A DNA stretch of 39,441 nucleotides from Sulfurimonas sp. CG01_land_8_20_14_3_00_36_23 (GTDB lineage Bacteria; Campylobacterota; Campylobacteria; Campylobacterales; Sulfurimonadaceae): the NCBI GenBank assembly GCA_002781365.1, contig PETN01000010.1:77556-116996 (forward strand), given 5' to 3'. The position numbers were made by a program, and so were the translations under genes. The notes under the pieces are model-generated. The model was not told the DNA's origin, searched no databases, and was given only the letters and a program-made list of their open reading frames with translations. Numbering within the stretch: position 1 is the first letter of the stretch; each line of letters starts with the position of its first letter. Positions 27,796 to 34,838 of the stretch are shown piece by piece.

Positions 27796-28701
27796 TTAGC
27801 TCATTGGTAATAATTGTGGGATAATTAGCCAAACATGTTTAACCAACCACAGACCTGCTAGTGCAAAAATAGCAGCAAGTTTTAAAAGATTTTCACTTTG
27901 ACTCGTACGACTGAGTGCTATAAATAACATTGGCAAGAGGTATGCTATCCACTGACCTAACCAAAACATTACTGTATAAGGGCCATCCCCTTTTATATAT
28001 TCTAATACTGCAGCGACCTCTTCTGCTTTCATAGGCCCAAAAATATATTCAGACATATAAAGTAAAAAGGACATAAATGCACTTAAAGCTAAGATATTCG
28101 ATAAACTACTCTTCGCTTCATAATTGAGTTTCTTTCCACCCAAAAGAATCATAAACGCAGAACCAGCAAGAAGTGCAGCAAAAATCATCTGTGCAGACTC
28201 TGTTGGCATTTGCCACAGTTCACGTGCTGTTGCTTGAGACATAAGAGCAGCAGTGTAAAGCGTAACAGGAATAGCTAAAAGCACAGTCCAGAGCAATGTC
28301 TTATCAAACAGTACATTATCTTTTTTGAAAAAGCTAAGATATGCAAGTAAAAAGAGCAAGCCTACAAATAACGTAGCCATCCATGCACCGACAGTAATTG
28401 CTGATGTCCAGTTAGGATAGAAAAATATATGCCACATTCTAAATGGCTGATGTAAATCTGCCAAAGTAAAAAGTAAAAAGATATGAATAAAAATGATAGA
28501 GACAACTGTTGTCTGAAATCGTAAACTACCAACTTGTTCCGGATACTTTCTAATCAATAAAAAGAGCATAAAGATAACACCTGTACCAATACTTTTTGCC
28601 CACATATTTACAGTAACCAACCAAGGCCAAACAATGCCAGGTAAAGCTACATCTAAAGTCACTACAGCATTTGTAGCTGCTAATATCTCATGTGCCGCCA
28701 T
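27796..28701 (-). CDS. NrfD/PsrC-type quinone-interacting membrane subunit
   Basis: 301 residues with eight or so membrane helices, of the polysulfide-reductase NrfD family. Such subunits bind quinone or quinol and pass electrons to or from the iron-sulfur subunit without haem. Clear helices include VNMWAKSIGTGVIFMLFLLI and SAFMSFLLYMSEYIFG. The start overlaps the ferredoxin stop by one base (TAATG) and the gene ends 12 bases before the catalytic subunit, so all three are made together. Confidence 0.9.
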   Translation of the reverse strand: MAAHEILAATNAVVTLDVALPGIVWPWLVTVNMWAKSIGTGVIFMLFLLIRKYPEQVGSLRFQTTVVSIIFIHIFLLFTLADLHQPFRMWHIFFYPNWTSAITVGAWMATLFVGLLFLLAYLSFFKKDNVLFDKTLLWTVLLAIPVTLYTAALMSQATARELWQMPTESAQMIFAALLAGSAFMILLGGKKLNYEAKSSLSNILALSAFMSFLLYMSEYIFGPMKAEEVAAVLEYIKGDGPYTVMFWLGQWIAYLLPMLFIALSRTSQSENLLKLAAIFALAGLWLVKHVWLIIPQLLPMS

Positions 28702-29339
28702 TAGTGGTGTCCTCCTACAGGAAGTGTCGTAATTTTGTTAAATAAGGAATACCCATCAACTCTTTTTGAAGCAAGTGGGTTAAGGGTTGAATTACCAGCA
28801 TTGACATAGAAATGATGAGGATTTGTCCCTTTTTCAGGCTTGCGAACTTGTATGTTGCCTTGATTGACTTGAATATATTTTGAGATATTCGATGTTGCAT
28901 CGTCTAAATCACCAAAGATATTTGCTTGAACTGGACAGGCAACCACACATGCTGGCATCATACTTGAAGCTACACGGTGTGCACAGTAGGTACATTTGTC
29001 AGCTGTTTGCGTCTGAGGGTCGATATAGATTGCACCATAAGGGCAAGCCATAACACATCCTGCACAGCCTATACAGCGCTCTTTATCAATATTTACTATT
29101 CCATTTTCAAGATAATGTAGTGCAGAAACTGGACAGATTCTCTCGCACGGTGCATTCTCACAATGGTTACATCGTAGTGGCGTAAAAGTTCTTTTTGTAT
29201 CTGGAAATGTCCCCACATCTACATATTTTACCCGAAGTCTCCACGTGCTTAAAGGCACTTCATTCTCCACTTTACATGCTATTTCACACCCTTTACATCC
29301 CATGCAAAGATGCAAATCAACTAGGAAACCTAATTGCAT
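28701..29339 (-). CDS. Four-cluster [4Fe-4S] ferredoxin subunit (PsrB/DmsB type)
   Basis: 212 residues from the chosen start. Four cysteine groups are visible: CMGCKGCEIAC, CNHCENAPCERIC, CIGCAGCVMAC and CTYC with PACVVAC, the DmsB/PsrB arrangement of sixteen ligands for four cubanes. It wires the molybdenum subunit to the NrfD subunit. No signal peptide: such subunits are exported with their Tat-tagged partner. A frame opens at 29369, but ATG at 29339 has GGAG at ideal spacing and gives the standard QLGFLVDLHLCMGC start. The C-terminus ends in GGHH. Confidence 0.92.
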   Translation of the reverse strand: MQLGFLVDLHLCMGCKGCEIACKVENEVPLSTWRLRVKYVDVGTFPDTKRTFTPLRCNHCENAPCERICPVSALHYLENGIVNIDKERCIGCAGCVMACPYGAIYIDPQTQTADKCTYCAHRVASSMMPACVVACPVQANIFGDLDDATSNISKYIQVNQGNIQVRKPEKGTNPHHFYVNAGNSTLNPLASKRVDGYSLFNKITTLPVGGHH

Positions 29340-29554
29340 ATATTCTCCTTTGGCCCCTATTTCGGGCAAATTTAAAGTTTATTTTTAATGCTAAATATAC
29401 TCTAAAAGAAGCTTTTCTTATAAAAAACAGCTTCCTTCAATCTTTAAATAGTATCAAAGTAATCTTAAAATATTTGTAAAAAAGTGATAAGTTTTTGATA
29501 ACTTTAGAGAGTTGGGTAAATATGAGATTTTAAATTATAAATATAAGGAAGGAA
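29340..29554. other. Intergenic region upstream of the molybdenum-enzyme operon
   Basis: About 215 AT-rich bases with no credible gene. On the minus strand TATATT in AGTATATTTAGC (about 29390-29395) is a possible -10 for the ferredoxin-NrfD-catalytic operon. A short inverted repeat GAAGC/GCTTC (29408-29436) may be an operator or chance. Confidence 0.4.
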
Positions 29555-29594
29555 ATTTCCACATGCCATATTTTTAGCTTTGGCATGTGGAAAT
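29555..29594. terminator. Inverted pair of 13-mer repeats after the DUF2231 gene
   Basis: Two perfect copies face each other (29556-29568 minus, 29581-29593 plus), giving a perfect 14-bp stem with a 12-base loop. On the minus strand it begins five bases after the DUF2231 stop and leads into TTTCCTTCC, so it likely terminates that gene. Confidence 0.82.
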
Positions 29595-29598
29595 ATTT

Positions 29599-30078
29599 TT
29601 ACTCTTTCTCTTCTAAAAACTCAGAAGGGTCTTCTAAACAATCTAATCCATCCGAGTGATTTTTAACATTTGTTCCATAAGTATAGGTAAGTTCACCACC
29701 CATTTTACCTTGATACATTACACCACCAGAGATAATCGCGACTATTACAATTGCAAAAATCTCTGCTTTTAAAACTTTTTTAAAACAGCCAAAGAACTTA
29801 AAGAGAGTCGCTATAACCATAGCTATAAGCAGATACAAGCCAAATGCTTTATGCTCTTTTAGTAACTCTTGGCCTTCAGTAGGAAGAAGGATGTAGGCTT
29901 CCCCTCCATCACTTTTACCCGTAAAAAAGGCAAACACTAAAAAGAGCGTAGCAAAAACCATAAAACGTGTTGAAATTTTTGACATAAGTTCACTTGGCTT
30001 AATTAAATAAGCCACGCCAAGGACAAAAGAGAGGATTGGAAGAGAGACTGCGAAATGAGATACTACTGGATGTAACAT
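29599..30078 (-). CDS. DUF2231 family membrane protein
   Basis: 159 residues with four membrane helices. Family marks are the start LHPVVSHFAVSLPI, HKAFGLYLLI in the middle and GGVMYQGKMGGELTYTYGTNV near the C-terminus, where the histidines may bind haem; function is not established. The acidic tail (CLEDPSEFLEEKE) is cytoplasmic or periplasmic. It lies alone between two terminators, 8 bases past that of hisD. Confidence 0.83.
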   Translation of the reverse strand: MLHPVVSHFAVSLPILSFVLGVAYLIKPSELMSKISTRFMVFATLFLVFAFFTGKSDGGEAYILLPTEGQELLKEHKAFGLYLLIAMVIATLFKFFGCFKKVLKAEIFAIVIVAIISGGVMYQGKMGGELTYTYGTNVKNHSDGLDCLEDPSEFLEEKE

Positions 30079-30081
30079 GTA

Positions 30082-30112
30082 TAAAACCCTTATTTTAAAA
30101 TTGAATAAGGGT
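30082..30112 (-). terminator. Intrinsic terminator of the hisD operon
   Basis: On the minus strand ACCCTTATT (30112-30104) pairs with AATAAGGGT (30094-30086) around a nine-base loop, followed by TTTTAT. It lies 57 bases after the hisD stop. Confidence 0.8.
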
Positions 30113-30168
30113 ATTTTACATTTTAATTCGTAGTTATTCCTTAGGGATTAAAATTAAAATAGTTTTAA

Positions 30169-31470
30169 CTACTTACTTTTGGAAGTTAATCTTACTCTTA
30201 CAGATTGTTCATGCGCTGTTAAACCCTCTGTATTTGCGATGAGAGCGCACTCTTCACCAATCTCATTGATAGCTTTTGAACTAAAAGAGATAATCGATGT
30301 CTTTTTCATAAAATTTTCAACTCCAAGAGGAGAGTAGAATTTTGCAGTTCCTCCTGTTGGAAGGGTATGATTTGGACCTGCGACATAATCACCGATTGCT
30401 TCTGGTGTATTATGTCCTAAAAATATTGCTCCCGCATGTTTGATGAAAGGAAGCATTTCAAAAGAGTTGTTTGTAGCGACTTCAAGGTGTTCAGGTGCCA
30501 CTCTATTCATCAATGCTATCGCTTCATCCATATCTGCTGTAACGATAATCGCACCTCTCTCCTCTATAGATTTTCTAGCAATCTCTTGACGGGGAAGCTT
30601 TACAAGCCAATTTTCTATCTCAACTTTGACCTCATCCGCTAATTTTTGTGATGGAGTAATCAAAATAGAACTAGCCATCTCATCGTGTTCCGCTTGAGAG
30701 AGCATATCGATTGCCAAATGAGAAGCTTTTGCACTCTCATCTGCTAAAATCCCTATCTCGCTTGGTCCTGCAATCATATCAATGTTTACTTCGCCAAAAA
30801 CCATTTTTTTTGCAGTCGCAACAAAAATATTACCTGGTCCTGTAATGACATCCACTTTAGGAATGGTCTCCGTTCCATAAGCCATAGCAGCGATTGCGCT
30901 TGCTCCACCAACTTTAAAGACTTCTGTGACTCCACAAAGATGGCAAGCTGCAAGAAGAAGCTCATTGGGTTCATTATCTGGAGTTGGAGTACAAACAACT
31001 ATATTCTCAACACCTGCAACCTGCGCTGGGATAACATTCATAAGCAAAGAAGATGGGTACGCCGCTTTTCCACCAGGGATATAAAGCCCTGCACTATCCA
31101 CTGCAGTTACTTTTTGTCCCAATATTGTTCCATTTTCTTCTGTATCAAACCAAGATTTTGGCTTCTGCTTTTCATGGTATGCTTTGATTCTATCATACGA
31201 CAGATGGAGTGCATCTTTTAATCTCTTATCGATATTATTGTACGCTCTTTGCATAGATTCTACGGAGATTTTCAAATCTTCATCACTCTGTGGTGTCCAG
31301 TTGTCAAATTTTGTAATATGCCCTTTCAGTGCCTTGTTTTTGTCACTTTTTATCTCATTGATAATATTTCCAACGATAGCACTTACATTTGAAATATCCA
31401 TCTTTCCTCTTTGAAGTAAGCCTTCAAACTCAGAACTAAAACCAGGAGCTGTAGTAGTAGTAAATATCAT
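30169..31470 (-). CDS. hisD: Histidinol dehydrogenase
   Basis: 433 residues. HisD oxidises histidinol to histidine in two NAD-dependent steps using a zinc ion. Seen: AGLYIPGGKAAYPSSLLMNVIPAQVAGV, VDVITGPGNIFVATAKK, IDMIAGPSEIGILADE, the SQAEHD zinc site and the catalytic VAPEHLEV, then LPTGGTAKFYSPLG. It starts four bases into the thioredoxin-like gene stop (ATGA overlap). No other his gene is present; it is the last gene of a run starting at hemerythrin. Confidence 0.97.
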   Translation of the reverse strand: MIFTTTTAPGFSSEFEGLLQRGKMDISNVSAIVGNIINEIKSDKNKALKGHITKFDNWTPQSDEDLKISVESMQRAYNNIDKRLKDALHLSYDRIKAYHEKQKPKSWFDTEENGTILGQKVTAVDSAGLYIPGGKAAYPSSLLMNVIPAQVAGVENIVVCTPTPDNEPNELLLAACHLCGVTEVFKVGGASAIAAMAYGTETIPKVDVITGPGNIFVATAKKMVFGEVNIDMIAGPSEIGILADESAKASHLAIDMLSQAEHDEMASSILITPSQKLADEVKVEIENWLVKLPRQEIARKSIEERGAIIVTADMDEAIALMNRVAPEHLEVATNNSFEMLPFIKHAGAIFLGHNTPEAIGDYVAGPNHTLPTGGTAKFYSPLGVENFMKKTSIISFSSKAINEIGEECALIANTEGLTAHEQSVRVRLTSKSK

Positions 31471-31895
31471 TGTTTTTCACCCTTTTGAATATTGTGTAAC
31501 TCTTCTTTTACAATTTCTAGTGCCGCTAAGAAGTTCTTTGCGCTAACTGCACCAACCAGCGGTGCGAACATCGGCTCTCCATCAGGTTTTAAAAACCAGA
31601 TGGTTGGAGTCCCAGAGGACAAAAGCGCTCGTGGCGTATAATCATTTTCATCTGTATAAGAAATTATAGAGATAAAATCTTTGTTGAGTGTCTCTATCAC
31701 TTGTTTATCTTGAAATGTAGTCTCTTCTAAGATAACACAATATTTACATGTATGACGAGAGTAAACAAAGAGAACAGGTTTATTTTGCGCTTTAGACTCT
31801 TTGATTCCTGAGTCAAACTCTTTAGCCCACGTTATCTCATTTGCAAAAAGAGTTGCACAGAGCAGGAATATAGATAGTATTGATTTTTTTAGCAT
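31467..31895 (-). CDS. Periplasmic thioredoxin-like protein
   Basis: 142 residues from the chosen start. A signal peptide (MLKKSILSIFLLCATLFA) precedes a thioredoxin-7/DUF255-like fold with redox motif CKYC in YSRHTCKYCVILEETTF and cis-proline in SSGTPTIWFLKPDG. It probably acts on periplasmic or outer-membrane thiols, for example in cytochrome or copper-site maturation; no partner is adjacent. A frame opens at 31931 inside aroK, but ATG at 31895 follows AAGG and gives a clean signal peptide. It overlaps hisD by four bases. Confidence 0.85.
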   Translation of the reverse strand: MLKKSILSIFLLCATLFANEITWAKEFDSGIKESKAQNKPVLFVYSRHTCKYCVILEETTFQDKQVIETLNKDFISIISYTDENDYTPRALLSSGTPTIWFLKPDGEPMFAPLVGAVSAKNFLAALEIVKEELHNIQKGEKQ

Positions 31896-31897
31896 TT

Positions 31898-32413
31898 TTA
31901 TTTTACCTTTTTTAGAAGTTCTTTTGCACACTCAAGTGCACTCTTATCTGTAACATCAATGACTACATCCGCCAATGTCAAGTACTCTGGTCTTCTTTCA
32001 TCATATAACTCTTGCGCTTTTTTGAGATCACTCAAAAGAGGTCTCTTTTTTAACTTTTTAGAAGAGTTTGGATGGCTTTTTATTCTTTTTATTATCTTTT
32101 CAAAAGGGGAATCCAAAAAAACAATTTTACCAATCTTTTTTAAATTCTTCACTTTATAAAAACCACCGCCTGTAGATATTAAAGTGTTTTTCACACTCTT
32201 TTCAAGCCAAGAGGAGATCTCTTTTTCAAGCGCTCTAAAATATTTTTCACCCTCATCATCAAATATATCTTTGACTCTTCTGTTTTCCATGCTCTCTATC
32301 AAGTCGTCTGTGTCAATGGCTATATAGTTTGAGTTTTTAATTACTTCTCTTGCTACACTTCCTTTACCAACACCCATAAACCCAATCAATATTATATTAT
32401 TAGAACCTGCCAC
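31898..32413 (-). CDS. aroK: Shikimate kinase
   Basis: 171 residues. AroK phosphorylates shikimate with ATP in chorismate synthesis. Seen: GFMGVGKGSVAREV (P-loop, residues 11-19), the substrate Asp in AIDTDDL, Arg in FRALEKE, ISTGGGF and the lid arginines in KKRPLL, with ERRPEYLTLAD near the C-terminus. The P-loop reads GKGS rather than GKS or GKT, moving the usual hydroxyl residue by one place. It ends two bases before the thioredoxin-like gene and is part of the hemerythrin-to-hisD run. Confidence 0.93.
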   Translation of the reverse strand: MAGSNNIILIGFMGVGKGSVAREVIKNSNYIAIDTDDLIESMENRRVKDIFDDEGEKYFRALEKEISSWLEKSVKNTLISTGGGFYKVKNLKKIGKIVFLDSPFEKIIKRIKSHPNSSKKLKKRPLLSDLKKAQELYDERRPEYLTLADVVIDVTDKSALECAKELLKKVK

Positions 32414-32444
32414 TTATTCCTCTCTCTTGTGTTATTCTTTTCAC

Positions 32445-33728
32445 TTATTGCTTTAATGAACTCATATCAAAATCTGGTTTTGTTTTTTTAACTCTTCTGT
32501 AAATGAGTACAGGAGAGACGATATTGTATTCTAAAAGAGCCATGCTAATAATAAAACTCACTGCAGAATAGTTCAAAACCGCAGGCATATAAAATGCAAA
32601 AACAAAGCCAATAAGGGCTGCTATAAAAAATAAAAACTGTGTTCTTGCTAAATTTTTATTTATCATCTCATTTATATTAGGAATGTTCATATAACCCGAT
32701 GCATTTAAATGAAACCATACAAGAAAAGGAACGATTTTATAGACCATTCCTATCATAATGGAGAGAATAAAGCCTCCAATGAGTATTGCAACCATCACAA
32801 TATACTCATGTTTAAAATACTCATCAAAAATCCACAGAAATGTACCTAAAATCAAAAAGAGACTCGCACTTCTCCAGTACCAGACTGTCACATCGCTTAC
32901 AGGACGACGACGGCGATTAAGTTTGAGCCAAACCGCTGTTGCAAAAGCCAAAAAGAAAATAGCAATCCAAATCTTTGCCACGATAGAGTACTCTTCATAA
33001 AAAAAGCTTAGAAAAAGCCATAAGAGCAAGCCTGCAGAGATAAGCCAGATTACCTTTTGCTTGCAGAAACTCTTAAATTTCGGTGCAACATAAAACATAG
33101 GTAAAACCTGAAAAGAGACACCTATAATCAAAGTACCAACAAAACCAAAAATAGCCCAGACACTATGAACATTTGCGACAATAGTATGTGCGATGGATAT
33201 ATCTTTAATCATGTGAGACAAAAGAAGGTAGAGCCCCATAAAAACTATAAAAAAAGCGAAGAAAACACTTGTTGCTATTCCTCTTACAGTGGGAGTATAA
33301 TTTACAACACCTTTAAGAGCTATGACAAGTGCAGTTAAAATAATCATAAAACCAATGCCTAAACAGAAAAAGGCAACATACTCTAAAAAATAGTTCCCTC
33401 TCACAAGTCCGATAAGCATAAATAGAGTCCCCACAGTGAGTAAAGCATGTGAAGTTGTCGCAACGAAATGAACTTTTGGAATCTTTGCACCAGCTAAAAC
33501 AGGAAGCATTTGAGTGATAGAACCAAGCATCATAAATGCTAAAAATCCTATAGTCATAGCATGTGTAACCACGATAGAGTCTATAGAGTATCTGCTCATA
33601 AGTATTGTAGAGTCACTCAATAAAACAAATACACCTGCCAAAACCCCAAAAAGAGGGGCAGTTAAAAAAAATCTAAACGGTGCTGATATGGGTGGTGCTT
33701 GATCTGTTGAGAGTCCAGTAAATTCCAA
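32445..33728 (-). CDS. Polytopic membrane protein, NnrS/haem-copper-like (TTG start)
   Basis: 427 residues with about twelve membrane helices. Conserved-looking histidines sit in helices: VTHAMTIGFLAFMMLGSITQMLPVLAG, ATTSHALLTVG, ANVHSVWAIFGFVGTLIIG and FLVWFHLNASG. The layout resembles NnrS-type or CcoN-like haem proteins linked to nitric-oxide or oxygen chemistry, but I cannot fix the family. The start must be TTG at 33728: a TGA stop lies directly upstream in frame, GGAG is six bases before TTG, and the next in-frame ATG is residue 44. It follows the hemerythrin gene by 17 bases. Confidence 0.75.
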   Translation of the reverse strand: MEFTGLSTDQAPPISAPFRFFLTAPLFGVLAGVFVLLSDSTILMSRYSIDSIVVTHAMTIGFLAFMMLGSITQMLPVLAGAKIPKVHFVATTSHALLTVGTLFMLIGLVRGNYFLEYVAFFCLGIGFMIILTALVIALKGVVNYTPTVRGIATSVFFAFFIVFMGLYLLLSHMIKDISIAHTIVANVHSVWAIFGFVGTLIIGVSFQVLPMFYVAPKFKSFCKQKVIWLISAGLLLWLFLSFFYEEYSIVAKIWIAIFFLAFATAVWLKLNRRRRPVSDVTVWYWRSASLFLILGTFLWIFDEYFKHEYIVMVAILIGGFILSIMIGMVYKIVPFLVWFHLNASGYMNIPNINEMINKNLARTQFLFFIAALIGFVFAFYMPAVLNYSAVSFIISMALLEYNIVSPVLIYRRVKKTKPDFDMSSLKQ

Positions 33729-33745
33729 TCATTACTCCTTAGCAG

Positions 33746-34186
33746 CTATTGAGAAATCATTGAGTGCATCATCTCAACTATTTTTTGTGAATCTTCACTT
33801 AAATGTTGTTGTGCCATTGGATACAACATCTGTTCCTCTTTCATGTTATGCTGTTGAATCAACATCATCAGCGTCTCGGAAAAACCAAAAAACTTATCTT
33901 TATTTTCGGCCGCTAATGCTTCTTGCATCTGCTGCATTAAAGTTCGCATTTGAGTATGTTCATGTCGCATCATGGCTGTTGGTCCCTGCGTCATGCCAGT
34001 TTTATTTTCAAACGCGACAAACATGACTCTCTCTTCCATTTGAAAGTGTCTTTCTGTCTCTGCAATAAACTCTGCACAGACCTCTTTTGCACTTTGCAGA
34101 GAGGTAGAAGCCCTCTCCTCCGTCATTGCGAAAAGTTCATCGCATTTATCATGGCTTTGTGTTAGATACTCTTGAATGCTATTCAT
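33746..34186 (-). CDS. Hemerythrin-domain protein
   Basis: 146 residues folding as a four-helix HHE bundle. Iron ligands are visible as H12 in TQSHDKCDELF, HFQMEE, MRHEHTQMR and QHNMKEEQMLYPM. Such proteins bind oxygen or nitric oxide, or help repair iron-sulfur clusters. Methionine-rich composition is unusual for the family. A minus-strand -10 (TATAAT, 34221-34216) lies about 22 bases before a transcription start in line with the ATG. It heads the run hemerythrin, membrane protein, aroK, thioredoxin-like and hisD. Confidence 0.88.
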   Translation of the reverse strand: MNSIQEYLTQSHDKCDELFAMTEERASTSLQSAKEVCAEFIAETERHFQMEERVMFVAFENKTGMTQGPTAMMRHEHTQMRTLMQQMQEALAAENKDKFFGFSETLMMLIQQHNMKEEQMLYPMAQQHLSEDSQKIVEMMHSMISQ

Positions 34187-34215
34187 AGGAATGTGCCTTA
34201 TATAATAATTTTTGT

Positions 34216-34221
34216 ATTATA
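34216..34221 (-). promoter_or_regulatory. Promoter -10 of the hemerythrin-hisD run
   Basis: Minus-strand TCTATATAATAC carries TATAAT; transcription would begin near 34208 and cross five closely spaced genes down to the terminator at 30082-30112. Confidence 0.55.
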
Positions 34222-34298
34222 TAGAAATAATATAAATTTTGGATTGCTCGGTCTTGATTCTTGATTGCATTCATTTGGAATAAAAAGTTGAAGGAAGG

Positions 34299-34351
34299 CT
34301 CCACAAACAATTTTGTGGAGTTTGAAGTAAAAGATTAACCGCTTAATCTTT
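34299..34351 (-). terminator. Two tandem hairpins after the small acidic gene
   Basis: AAAGATTAA/TTAATCTTT (34330-34338 with 34343-34351) overlaps the stop codon, and CTCCACAAA/TTTGTGGAG (34299-34307 with 34312-34320) follows. Read on the minus strand they lie in the order expected for terminators of the acidic gene; T runs are modest. Confidence 0.6.
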
Positions 34352-34592
34352 ACTCATTATAATGTTTTTTATGTGGAAATTTTACTACGGTTTCATATTC
34401 ATCATCGTCAGAATAGTCATCCATCATGTCATAATCAACAGTGAAAATTTTATCATAGCCTTTTTTAACAAGCTCTTCATCAAGTATTTCACTTTCAAAG
34501 CCTCTCGCTTTACAAAGCTCCAAGATGAGAGCGATATCTGCTCCATCAACTCCATTTATTTCCATTTCAAATTTAATATCAGAAATTTTCAT
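34350..34592 (-). CDS. Small acidic hypothetical protein
   Basis: 80 residues from ATG at 34592, chosen because GAGGATAC precedes it; a frame opens at 34616. The protein is acidic in its C-terminal half (VDYDMMDDYSDDDEYE) and ends FPHKKHYNE. I do not recognise a family. Its leader of about 115 bases contains an 18-codon ORF with a terminator-like hairpin, so expression may be regulated. ATTTCCACAT in its last codons matches ten bases of the repeat. Confidence 0.65.
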   Translation of the reverse strand: MKISDIKFEMEINGVDGADIALILELCKARGFESEILDEELVKKGYDKIFTVDYDMMDDYSDDDEYETVVKFPHKKHYNE

Positions 34593-34648
34593 CGTATCCT
34601 CAGAAATACAAATCATCTATTTTACTAGAGACAATTGTTTGAAAAAAA

Positions 34649-34705
34649 TCAAACACAGACAAAAAAACATAAAGCACATCCGAGTGCTTCGATTACCTTC
34701 AACAT
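34649..34705 (-). CDS. Candidate 18-residue cysteine-containing leader peptide
   Basis: On the minus strand ATG at 34705 opens MLKVIEALGCALCFFVCV and stops with TGA. Four features support it: a consensus -10 (TATAAT, 34720-34715) that would start RNA about three bases before the ATG; a CALC motif with a third cysteine; a terminator-like hairpin inside codons 6-12; and a position upstream of the acidic gene. No Shine-Dalgarno sequence, so it would be translated leaderless. It may equally be only a hairpin. Confidence 0.4.
   Translation of the reverse strand: MLKVIEALGCALCFFVCV
34663..34690 (-). terminator. Terminator-like hairpin in a gene leader (possible attenuator)
   Basis: On the minus strand AAGCAC (34689-34684) pairs with GTGCTT (34677-34672) around a six-base loop and leads into TATG then a run of seven T. 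No minus-strand gene ends upstream of it, so it is not an ordinary 3' terminator; it lies in the 5' leader of the small acidic gene. Confidence 0.6.
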
Positions 34706-34805
34706 AAAAAAGAAATTATACTAAATTTTTATCTAACTTGCAGTAAATATTTCAAGCACCCTATATTAATAATAATTCTTTTTTTCATATTTATCTCTAC
34801 TTTGC

Positions 34806-34811
34806 TATAAT
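34806..34811 (+). promoter_or_regulatory. Promoter -10 of the PLP enzyme gene
   Basis: TTTGCTATAAT is a consensus extended -10; transcription would begin near 34818, about 21 bases before the ATG with AAGG in between. Confidence 0.65.
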
Positions 34812-34838
34812 CTCTTAACTAATATAAGGCTTATCTCA

